Assembly (NCBI GenBank): GCA_013330825.1
Contig: DUHN01000074.1
Coordinates: 20,476 to 26,597, forward strand
Length of the DNA: 6,122 nucleotides
Direction of reading: 5' to 3'
Source: Candidatus Woesearchaeota archaeon
GTDB taxonomy: Archaea > Nanobdellota > Nanobdellia > Woesearchaeales > GW2011-AR4
Shown here piece after piece: positions 1-5,154 of the stretch. Made by a program: the position numbers and the translations under genes. Numbering within the stretch: the first letter of the stretch is position 1; each line of letters opens with the position of its first letter. Below the pieces are notes generated by a model, which made no database searches, was not told the origin of the DNA, and saw only the letters and a list, made by a program, of their open reading frames with translations.

Positions 1-20
1 TGTCAAGAACCACCGGTCAA

Positions 21-48
21 ACACGCAGAAATCAAAGATTTCTGGTGT
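21..48. repeat. stem-loop 1 (AATC-AAA-GATT apex)
   Basis: CAGAAATC (26-33) pairs perfectly with GATTTCTG (37-44) around a 3-nt loop AAA. The stem continues as ACAC (21-24) with GTGT (45-48), with G25 bulged, for 12 bp in all. It lies inside the inverted-repeat element. There is no T-run directly after it, so a bacterial-type terminator is not supported. Confidence 0.65.
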
Positions 49-50
49 CC

Positions 51-69
51 TGAAAATCTCCGATTTTCA
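51..69. repeat. stem-loop 2 (AATC-TCC-GATT apex)
   Basis: TGAAAATC (51-58) pairs perfectly with GATTTTCA (62-69) around a 3-nt loop TCC. It starts 2 nt after stem-loop 1 and has the same stem top (AATC facing GATT) and the same loop length, so the two look like related units. Confidence 0.6.
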
Positions 70-120
70 TGAGGCCGGTGGCATGGTGACAGCAAAAGCG
101 TGAGCCATGTGGTTCTTGAC

Positions 121-154
121 GCTCGGAATTCCGCAAACTCAGCGGTTCTTGAGC
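121..154. repeat. stem-loop 3, interrupted stem
   Basis: GCTC (121-124) pairs with GAGC (151-154), GAA (126-128) with TTC (146-148), and CCGC (131-134) with GCGG (142-145). A TT bulge (129-130), a bulged T150 and a G-T wobble (125/149) interrupt the stem, and the loop is AAACTCA. It contains the palindrome CGGAATTCCG (124-133). It also contains GGTTCTTGAG (144-153), a near copy of GGTTCTTGAC at 111-120. It directly abuts the right arm of the inverted-repeat element. Confidence 0.4.
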
Positions 155-161
155 ACTACTT

Positions 162-188
162 ATTCCACCAATCAGAGATTGGTGGAAT
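162..188. repeat. stem-loop 4, perfect 12-bp stem (AATC-AGA-GATT apex)
   Basis: ATTCCACCAATC (162-173) is the exact reverse complement of GATTGGTGGAAT (177-188), with a 3-nt loop AGA. This is the most stable simple hairpin in the region. It shares the AATC-NNN-GATT top with stem-loops 1 and 2. The right arm runs into GGAATTCCG (184-192), a direct copy of 125-133. It could be a repeat unit, an RNA structural element or a protein-binding palindrome; the sequence does not decide. Confidence 0.65.
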
Positions 189-358
189 TCCGTTGTTTGA
201 AATTTTAGCTAGCGCGCGCCTTTCCTACCCTATAGACTAATGCTGGTGCAAGTTCTCAAACTTTCTCCTTCTGCAGAACTGGAACTTTTCCAATTTTGTA
301 GGAAAAGGAAACTGGCAGCATTTTGTGTGGTAAACTCAATCTTTGCCGTCAGAAAGAA
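189..358. other. non-coding stretch after the hairpin array
   Basis: I see no credible gene here. A weak hairpin, CTTTTCC (285-291) with GGAAAAG (301-307), lies just past the 3' end of the nucleotidyltransferase gene (minus strand) and might mark its transcript end, but there is no clean poly-T tract. A 61-codon plus-strand frame from 240 runs into the 3' end of that gene and looks like chance. Confidence 0.4.
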
Positions 359-1171
359 CTACCTAAACTGCCCCGTGTCGATGATCTTCCGCATCCTGTT
401 CACGAAGTCCTCCGCCTCCTTGTAGTAGCGGTCGTATTCCTCGCCCTTGATCTCCTTTATCTCGCGGTGGGTGATGAGCTTCATGAGGCGGTAGAAGGTG
501 CGCATGGTCTTCACGTACTTGGCCTCCAATAATCTCTTGTCCACCAGGCGCTTCTGGAGCATGTCCGCGACGTGGTCCGGGCTCGGGGGAGTCTCGCCCA
601 CCTTCATCAGCGCGGCGTGCGCGGCGTCGATGACGGCCCAGTACAGGTCGATGACGGCCTGGCTGATGCGCCACTTGGAGTTGTTCAGGGTGTTCGGGGA
701 GCGCATGTAGTACGTCCAGATGCTCTCCTGCGTCGGCCTGATCCTGCCGCGCTTGAGCAGCACCTGGAGAGGGTCGAAGAAGCCGGAATCGATCAGCGCG
801 ACGCCGTCCCGCAGGATGTTGATGGCGACCGGGTCGCCGTTCCGGATGTATTCCCAGAAGTTGGTGAATCTCAGGGTGATGATGTGCAGCTTGGTGGAAT
901 TCCTCACCACGAGGCGCTGGACGATGACGCGGTACGCTTCCGTGACTTCCGGGGTGAGGGAGATCTGCGTGTCGTCGATGACGACGAGGACGTCGATGTC
1001 CCCTTCCGGCTGCCGGGTCCTGCGCGCGGTGGAGCCGAAGATCACGACGGCACGTATCAACCCCCCTAATTCCTTGTGCAGCTCGTTCGCGAAGCGGTAC
1101 ACCTTGTCCAGGTCTTCCTTGTAGTACTTCTCAAGGTTGGGATGCTCCTTGCGCTGCAGGTCGAATTTCAT
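359..1171 (-). CDS. MNT-type nucleotidyltransferase fused to a HEPN-like domain
   Basis: This protein of 270 residues has a DNA polymerase beta-like (MNT) nucleotidyltransferase domain at about residues 30-110. Its signature is visible: GS at 46-47 and the metal-binding pair D58-I-D60 within GSTARRTRQPEGDID. The usual third acidic residue of the fold is not evident; the strand where it is expected reads KLHIITL. Residues from about 160 to 262 are helical and resemble a HEPN domain (segment with DAAHAALMKVGETPPSPDH), with R228 and H235 spaced as Rx6H, within the Rx4-6H range of HEPN RNases. MNT and HEPN proteins are often separate antitoxin and toxin partners, where the MNT protein can AMPylate the HEPN protein; here they are one chain. 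Biochemical role and substrate are unknown. The frame stays open to an ATG at 1345, but I chose 1171 because GGTGA (1176-1180) lies 4 nt upstream and similarity to the fold begins there. No clear TATA box is seen. Confidence 0.85.
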   Translation of the reverse strand: MKFDLQRKEHPNLEKYYKEDLDKVYRFANELHKELGGLIRAVVIFGSTARRTRQPEGDIDVLVVIDDTQISLTPEVTEAYRVIVQRLVVRNSTKLHIITLRFTNFWEYIRNGDPVAINILRDGVALIDSGFFDPLQVLLKRGRIRPTQESIWTYYMRSPNTLNNSKWRISQAVIDLYWAVIDAAHAALMKVGETPPSPDHVADMLQKRLVDKRLLEAKYVKTMRTFYRLMKLITHREIKEIKGEEYDRYYKEAEDFVNRMRKIIDTGQFR

Positions 1172-1262
1172 TTCTTCACCGATTGAATGAGGAATGCATG
1201 TTGCAAAACCGCCGTCGTGGCGTGCGGCGAGGTTCGGGATGCGCCCTACGGGCTGCCGAGCA

Positions 1263-1291
1263 GGCAAAATCGAGCAGAGCGAGATTTTGCC
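1263..1291. repeat. stem-loop in the divergent spacer
   Basis: GGCAAAATC (1263-1271) pairs perfectly with GATTTTGCC (1283-1291) around the 11-nt loop GAGCAGAGCGA. The inner part of the stem (AATC facing GATT) matches the hairpins at 21-188. It lies between the divergent nucleotidyltransferase and DUF483-like genes. It could be a dispersed palindromic repeat or an operator; nothing in the sequence decides. Confidence 0.5.
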
Positions 1292-1354
1292 GTCGTACTG
1301 GCCAACGGCGGCGCCCGCAATACCTTGCCCTAACCATCCCCTCAAGAGCGGAGC

Positions 1355-1362
1355 TTATATAA
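1355..1362 (+). promoter_or_regulatory. TATA box for the DUF483-like gene
   Basis: TTATATAA sits after purine-rich GCGGAG, which could serve as a BRE. Its centre is about 37 nt upstream of the ATG at 1396. A start about 27 nt downstream falls near 1385 and gives a leader of roughly 10 nt that includes GTGA (1386-1389), 6 nt before the ATG. The core is a perfect palindrome, so leftward firing toward the nucleotidyltransferase gene is possible but would give a leader of about 160 nt. Confidence 0.7.
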
Positions 1363-1395
1363 AGGTTTATTATGGATCATAAGTAGTGACAGGCC

Positions 1396-2232
1396 ATGGA
1401 CATCCCATACACCCTTTCCCTGCTCGGGTCGCGCATCAAGCTGCTGGAGGTGCTTGCCCTCATCGACGGCGTGAAGCCGGCCGGCCGCATCCTCTGCCCC
1501 GAGGGGAAGCTCCGGGATACCCTTGCCTTCCTCGACGGACAGGGCATGGCGGTCGAGGAATCGCCCTTCAAGGTGCTGAAGGATCCTTCCCAGGGGGCGT
1601 ATGCCGACCGCTCCTTCAGGGCGGGCAGGTATGACTCCCGGAACGGCCACGTCTGCCTCTATGTCTCCAAGGACAGCGGGCGGGCAACGGAAGCCAGGGA
1701 CAGCGAGGACCGCCGCGACCATCGCGGATTCGGGCTGGCGCTCGGCTACCCGGAATGCTGCTGCGCCTTCTTCGAGGAGCATTTCTCGGCATCGAACACG
1801 GACCTGACGCTCGACACCCTGGAGCACTCGGAGGGGCATGTCTTTCCCTGCTACAGCACCGTCGCGGCGCGGCATTTCGACGCTTCCCTGCTCAGCCATT
1901 TCCCGTGCTCGTTCCGCTGCGCGGAATCCGTCGCGCTGGCGCAGAAGCACCTGAACGTCCTGGAGAAGCACGCGCCTGAAATCGCCGCAGCCTTCATGCC
2001 CCTGCTCAGGACCGGGGTGGTGTACGCGCGCGGTGACGGCCCCATCCTCCTCAAGGGGCACCGGCAGGAAGGGAGCCTCATCTCTTTTGACGAGGTGGTG
2101 GCCGGCAGGGCGACGAAGCTGTATTACCTGCTCAGCCGGGAGAAGCAGCTCCGGGTGGAGGGGAAGAACAGGATTGTCGTCGGGGGGGAGGTCATCGAGG
2201 GGAAGGACAGGGGGGTGATGGTGTTTCAATGA
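1396..2232 (+). CDS. DUF483-like cysteine-rich protein
   Basis: The protein has 278 residues and I assign it to the DUF483 family from its hallmark motifs. These are LGYPECCCAFF at 116-126, FPC at 150-152 and HFPCSFRCAES at 168-178. The family is uncharacterised and mainly archaeal. The cysteines at 121-123, 152, 171 and 175, with H160 and H168 nearby, suggest a metal or Fe-S site; this is inference. The N-terminal 110 residues contain strand and helix segments (for example RILCPEGKLRDTLAFL) and the C-terminal 80 look like a beta-rich tail. No signal peptide or membrane segment is visible, so it is probably cytoplasmic. It is a single gene with its own TATA box, 224 bp from a divergent neighbour, and its stop lies 4 bp from the stop of the opposing methyltransferase gene. 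The gene is GC-rich, which keeps long antisense frames open. Confidence 0.8.
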   Translation: MDIPYTLSLLGSRIKLLEVLALIDGVKPAGRILCPEGKLRDTLAFLDGQGMAVEESPFKVLKDPSQGAYADRSFRAGRYDSRNGHVCLYVSKDSGRATEARDSEDRRDHRGFGLALGYPECCCAFFEEHFSASNTDLTLDTLEHSEGHVFPCYSTVAARHFDASLLSHFPCSFRCAESVALAQKHLNVLEKHAPEIAAAFMPLLRTGVVYARGDGPILLKGHRQEGSLISFDEVVAGRATKLYYLLSREKQLRVEGKNRIVVGGEVIEGKDRGVMVFQ

Positions 2233-2236
2233 TCAA

Positions 2237-2770
2237 TCAGTTTTTCCCATAAACGCTGAAGCGTGTCCCGTTGATGACCACGCTCTTGAGGGAGACAAGC
2301 GTTCTCGGATGAAAATAATCCCCTGAAAGGATGAGGTGCCCATTCATCTCCTTAACCAGCTTCCGCTCCATGCCCCTCTCCAAAGGCGTGTCCGGGCTGA
2401 GGAATAACACATCGTAGGGGGAAATATCATGCTGGAGCATGTCCGTAAGGCGGAATGCTGCGCTGCTTCCGAGTTTCCCTGCCATGCTGACGGCAATGGC
2501 GTGCAGGCTTGGATCAATCTCGATGCCTTCCGCCCGCGGCACGAACAATGATGCGATGAGGACCACCCTGCCGTCTCCGCTGCCGAGGTCGAGAAAATTC
2601 CTGTAGCGGTCCAGTCCGAGCTTCCGGAACGCCTCGAAGACTTCCGCCATGATGGCCGGGCTCCAGAACCCTTTGGACGTCGGATGCAGGGGCAGCCTGC
2701 CCCGCCGCAATGATTCCCTGTCTTTCTCCTTGTAGGCTGACTCGATTTGCCGGAATTTGTGGAAATCCAT
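2237..2770 (-). CDS. small class I SAM-dependent methyltransferase
   Basis: This 177-residue protein is a single Rossmann-type methyltransferase domain. The glycine-rich SAM-binding motif I is DLGSGDGRV at 61-69. The acidic residue at the end of strand 2 lies in GIEIDP (82-87). D110 is probably the next SAM-contacting position, and LFLSPDTP (122-129) occupies the motif IV region. The N-terminal TSKGFWSPA (31-39) precedes the fold. The substrate cannot be read from sequence: there is no NPPY-type motif of amino-methylating DNA/RNA enzymes and no target-recognition domain, so I give no specificity. The start is well supported by GGTGAT (2776-2781), 5 nt before the ATG. It lies 62 bp downstream of the DUF2283 gene on the same strand, so co-transcription with the DUF4258/DUF2283 pair is possible; no strong separate TATA box is visible. 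Confidence 0.85.
   Translation of the reverse strand: MDFHKFRQIESAYKEKDRESLRRGRLPLHPTSKGFWSPAIMAEVFEAFRKLGLDRYRNFLDLGSGDGRVVLIASLFVPRAEGIEIDPSLHAIAVSMAGKLGSSAAFRLTDMLQHDISPYDVLFLSPDTPLERGMERKLVKEMNGHLILSGDYFHPRTLVSLKSVVINGTRFSVYGKN
2241..2245 (+). terminator. possible T-run terminator of the DUF483-like gene
   Basis: TTTTT begins 8 nt after the stop codon on the plus strand. Archaeal RNA polymerase can stop at short T tracts without a hairpin. The run is only five bases and lies inside the 3' end of the opposing methyltransferase gene, so this is tentative. Confidence 0.25.
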
Positions 2771-2832
2771 CAGTAATCACCACCAGTAGCGCATGAAAAT
2801 AGGGGGAGAATGGGTGGTGGGGCTTCCTGCCA

Positions 2833-3039
2833 TTACGAGGACTGCACTTCGAGCAGGGCTTTCCTGTTGAGGACGCTGCTCGCATCAAGAATCTCAACGC
2901 CGATGAGCTTCTTGTCCTTATCAAAGTCAAGGACAATGTTGTCGTTCAATTGGATAGTGCGCTTCGCTTCCCCGTCTAGGATGGGATATTTGAGGTAGAT
3001 ATACGCCGCATCCGCTTCCTTGTCATATTCCACTTTCAT
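2833..3039 (-). CDS. DUF2283 family protein, putative antitoxin
   Basis: This 68-residue protein fits the usual small size of DUF2283. It shows the family pattern YDKEADAAYIYL (5-16) and DFDKDKKLIGVEILDAS (38-54). Such proteins are small, strand-rich and of unknown biochemical function. It starts 3 nt after the DUF4258 stop, so the genes are almost certainly translated together; GTGA overlapping the upstream stop can serve as its ribosome-binding site. DUF2283 genes often sit beside DUF4258 genes, and such pairs have been proposed as toxin-antitoxin modules. Which partner is toxic is inferred, not shown by the sequence. The family call is strong; the antitoxin role is tentative. Confidence 0.85.
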   Translation of the reverse strand: MKVEYDKEADAAYIYLKYPILDGEAKRTIQLNDNIVLDFDKDKKLIGVEILDASSVLNRKALLEVQSS

Positions 3040-3042
3040 GGC

Positions 3043-3252
3043 TCACATTACCGTAATGACCTTTATATAGCTTTCTTCTTCGGCGTAGACAATTTTGATG
3101 CTTCTTCCCTTCAGATGGCTGACCGCTTCTTTCCTCCCTTCAAAAGACTTTTTGACATAATCCGCGTGGTTGAGGACAAAAGAGACTTCTTCTGGAGTGA
3201 TGCCCCGTTGCCGCATGCGCTTCCGTGCGTGGCCAGTGTAGGTGATGCCCAT
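3043..3252 (-). CDS. DUF4258 family protein, putative toxin
   Basis: This 69-residue protein carries the N-terminal DUF4258 signature TGHARKRMRQRGITPEEV (6-23), where the His-Ala and following Arg residues are the conserved features. A strand-rich C-terminal half (SIKIVYAEEESYIKVITVM) follows. Size and order fit the family. The frame is open upstream to an ATG at 3378, but the start at 3252 is chosen because the family signature begins directly after it and a TATA-like box lies 27-28 nt upstream, implying a leaderless transcript. It is the first gene of a compact pair with DUF2283. A role as a small RNase-like toxin is a proposal from context, not something the residues prove. Confidence 0.85.
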   Translation of the reverse strand: MGITYTGHARKRMRQRGITPEEVSFVLNHADYVKKSFEGRKEAVSHLKGRSIKIVYAEEESYIKVITVM

Positions 3253-3275
3253 ACCACACGTCCAATCGTGCAGGA

Positions 3276-3283
3276 TATTTATT
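3276..3283 (-). promoter_or_regulatory. TATA-like box for the DUF4258/DUF2283 pair
   Basis: On the minus strand the sequence reads AATAAATA, followed by TC. Its centre is about 27-28 nt upstream of the A of the ATG at 3252, so the predicted start falls at or within a base or two of the start codon. No good GGTG-type ribosome-binding site precedes this ATG, which agrees with a leaderless mRNA. Confidence 0.55.
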
Positions 3284-3349
3284 CTTATCGGGCAGGTTGC
3301 CCCTTTTGAGAAAGCCTCCCTCCAACCTATGGCATCCACCACAAAAAAG

Positions 3350-3357
3350 TATAAAAA
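3350..3357 (+). promoter_or_regulatory. TATA box for orphan gene A
   Basis: TATAAAAA is preceded by A-rich ACAAAAAAG, which may act as a BRE. A start about 27 nt from its centre falls near 3380, giving a leader of about 17 nt that carries GGTG (3388-3391). This rules against translation from the GTG at 3367, which would lie upstream of the transcription start. It is divergent from the DUF4258 promoter about 70 bp to the left. Confidence 0.65.
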
Positions 3358-3396
3358 CAGGGCGAGGTGCGGCAGCACAGCAGAATAGGTGGTTAT

Positions 3397-5124
3397 GTGC
3401 TGAGCGCTGTTTCGCCAAGAACGGGCATTTTTGCCGTACGGAAAGGGAGTTTCCTGCCAGATTTCACCGCTTCCAGGCTTGCGCCTGCCGAAGGCTGGGA
3501 GGAGAACGGCTCCGGGGAGGAGAGGTTCCCTTCATCTGATGTGGTGAGGAAAGATCCCCATGAGCCTAAGGTCCTGAAAAAAGCATCCAGAGCGCTGGAG
3601 GGCATCGTCGCCGAGTCCTTTGCCGGGAAACAGGAAGGCCTTGTGCTGAAAGTTGCGGCAGGCGCTGCAAGCCCTGATTCCCTCCCGTTGCGAGCCGGCT
3701 ATCCCGTGGCCCTTTCCTATCCCGCCGGAAGAGATGCCAAAGCGCTGCCCCATCATCGAGTTAACGGTGTTCTGCCTTCTTCCATGCCAGTGCAGCCTCT
3801 CTGGGTCGTGTACGCGAAGCCAATGGGCATGAGCTATACCCAGTATGAGGAAGCACAGTTCAGGTATGATGCGGAGGTTGCGTCCAGGGTGTATGTTTCT
3901 CCGGTAGCCGATTATCAGAAGCAGAGTGGTGGGACAGATCCCAGTTCCTTCACCAGCTACAGGGTGAGCAGTCATCTCCTGTACAGGAAAGACATGCTGG
4001 CCTCTTCTGAAGCGCGGCAGCAGGAGGGTGCCCGCGTGGAGTATGCCGCGCAGCACTATGCAGCAAGCCGGAGAACCTTTGAGCCGCGGCAGCAGGACAG
4101 TAACTCAGGAAATGCCTACCGTGCAGAAGCGAATGAATTGCCTTCTCCAATCAGGATGACTGCTGAGGCGGGGAAGCCAACCCTTCCGTACCGGGCCACC
4201 GCAAACAACATCCAGTTCCGGCATGATGCCCCAAAAGAGCTGCGCATGGGGACGGAGCAGCGGATGAGGCAAGGGGCTTCCTTTGTGCGGCCGATCCCTC
4301 CCAGGCGGGACGATGATGCCTACCTGCAGCGCCTTGCGAGGAGCGAGATTGCGGTGCCGACGCAAAGAATTGAAACATCCGCTTATCACCATTTCCTCCA
4401 GACAAAGCCGGTGAAGCCCTATGAGCCTGTGCAGCAGCGGGAAATGCCAAATTATAGGGAGATGTCCGTTGGTCAATCCTATCGTGTCTCTTCTCTTGAA
4501 GGCAGAATGACTATTCCCTACATATCTGCTTCACTGCCTTCCGTAACGGTGATTCCTGCCAAAAGCCCTGCATTTGCTCTCGACTTCCTTGTCACGGGGC
4601 AGCCTCTTCGTGCTGAACTGAAGAACCTTGATGGGCTTCTGAAGGACACAATTCCTACAGAACAGAGAACGACCAGAGACTATGAGCCAAGGAAAGGTGA
4701 GCAACGGAAGACATACCGGGACATTGACGGCAGTGTCGTGAAGGATATGCATGTCGCGCTCGATTACAGCATCAAGGAAAGCGACATGGCCGGGCAGGGG
4801 GCAAAGAAAGACTACCTCAGCTTTGCAAAAGAGAGGCTCCGCCAACTTGGGCACAATGTAGATATCGAAACAAGGACCTACAATGGCGTCAAAGCCCGCA
4901 TTCTCGTCAACAAGGACAACCCCAACAGGTATTTCCACATCCTCATCAATGGCAAGCTCCCTGAATTCAAAGATGGAGGGGAAAATCCCGCCGCGCTTCT
5001 CTATCTGGAAAAGGGGGCTACCCTCCAGATTGTTGAGCATGGCAATGTCCTTCCTTACATCAAAGCATGGGATAATCCTCTTGTCCGGCAATGCACCACA
5101 GGAAAGAATAACTATAAAAAGTAA
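3397..5124 (+). CDS. orphan protein A, large, mostly disordered, unknown function
   Basis: I do not recognise this 575-residue protein. The start is GTG 3397: GGTG (3388-3391) lies 5 nt upstream and a TATA box predicts transcription from about 3380. The frame is open to GTG 3367, and the first in-frame ATG is far inside. Residues about 1-90 are mixed. Residues 90-160 include a possible strand region (PVQPLWVVYAKPMGMSY). Residues 170-450 are rich in Arg, Gln, Tyr, Pro and Ala and look disordered; SYRVSS occurs at 187-192 and 371-376. The last 105 residues look like a compact alpha/beta domain: helix DYLSFAKERLRQLGHN, strand VDIETRTYNGVKARILV, strand YFHILINGKLPEF, then a helix. The only cysteine is C566. 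There is no signal peptide or membrane segment. The C-terminal module is probably the functional part and the long middle a linker or binding region; this is inference. Orphan B follows with a matching promoter. Confidence 0.75.
   Translation: MLSAVSPRTGIFAVRKGSFLPDFTASRLAPAEGWEENGSGEERFPSSDVVRKDPHEPKVLKKASRALEGIVAESFAGKQEGLVLKVAAGAASPDSLPLRAGYPVALSYPAGRDAKALPHHRVNGVLPSSMPVQPLWVVYAKPMGMSYTQYEEAQFRYDAEVASRVYVSPVADYQKQSGGTDPSSFTSYRVSSHLLYRKDMLASSEARQQEGARVEYAAQHYAASRRTFEPRQQDSNSGNAYRAEANELPSPIRMTAEAGKPTLPYRATANNIQFRHDAPKELRMGTEQRMRQGASFVRPIPPRRDDDAYLQRLARSEIAVPTQRIETSAYHHFLQTKPVKPYEPVQQREMPNYREMSVGQSYRVSSLEGRMTIPYISASLPSVTVIPAKSPAFALDFLVTGQPLRAELKNLDGLLKDTIPTEQRTTRDYEPRKGEQRKTYRDIDGSVVKDMHVALDYSIKESDMAGQGAKKDYLSFAKERLRQLGHNVDIETRTYNGVKARILVNKDNPNRYFHILINGKLPEFKDGGENPAALLYLEKGATLQIVEHGNVLPYIKAWDNPLVRQCTTGKNNYKK
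5113..5120 (+). promoter_or_regulatory. TATA box for orphan gene B, inside the end of gene A
   Basis: TATAAAAA lies within the last codons of gene A, one base before its TAA stop. The predicted start near 5143 leaves a leader of about 12 nt that includes GGTG (5146-5149), 5 nt before the ATG at 5155. The box is identical to that of gene A and the ribosome-binding site spacing is the same. Because the bases also encode Tyr-Lys-Lys, coding use alone could explain the AT-rich run; the matching spacing is the main support. Confidence 0.5.
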
Positions 5125-5154
5125 GAAGCCTTAATCGTTCTCGAGGGTGCTGAA

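Larger units (their letters stand above)
2..120. repeat. 119-bp element bounded by a perfect 12-bp inverted repeat
   Basis: Bases 2-13 (GTCAAGAACCAC) and 109-120 (GTGGTTCTTGAC) are exact reverse complements. They enclose two perfect hairpins (around 34-36 and 59-61) and a CATGG/CCATG stem (82-86 with 105-109). A second nested pairing, CCACCGG (10-16) with CCGGTGG (75-81), competes with the outer stem. No reading frame is credible inside. The shape fits either a MITE-like palindromic repeat or a multi-branched structured RNA. The left flank is outside the window, so a target-site duplication cannot be checked, and strand is undetermined. Confidence 0.6.

Noticed and set aside
82..109. Kink-turn or box C/D-like motif (GTGAC facing GTGAG between short stems)
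   Set aside because: Tandem G-A pairs can be drawn, but the required 3-nt bulge and proper C (RUGAUGA) and D (CUGA) boxes are missing.
1..190. CRISPR array or tRNA gene in the left-edge hairpin region
   Set aside because: The hairpins are unevenly spaced with different stems and no repeat-spacer pattern, and no cloverleaf or T-loop sequence is present.
240..425. 61-codon frame sharing the peptide IFAVRK with the N-terminus of orphan A
   Set aside because: The match is six residues with no flanking similarity, and the frame overlaps the 3' end of the nucleotidyltransferase gene. Probably coincidence, not a gene remnant.
891..903. 13-base exact copy of 179-191 (TTGGTGGAATTCC) inside the nucleotidyltransferase gene
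   Set aside because: One match of this length is expected by chance about half the time in a 6-kb window, and the coding context explains the second copy.
572..1069. 165-codon plus-strand frame within the nucleotidyltransferase gene
   Set aside because: Its Asp/Val/Arg-rich product mirrors the codons of the well-supported minus-strand gene, and it has no promoter or ribosome-binding site.
1172..1345. 58-residue N-terminal extension of the nucleotidyltransferase
   Set aside because: The frame is open, but it crosses the spacer hairpin and lacks a ribosome-binding site, and its ATG is only about 10 bp from the TATA core. GGTGA directly upstream of 1171 fits better.
1342..2229. 295-codon open frame antisense to the DUF483-like gene
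   Set aside because: The plus strand carries clear family motifs, a TATA box and a ribosome-binding site. The antisense frame is a low-complexity product of GC-rich codons.
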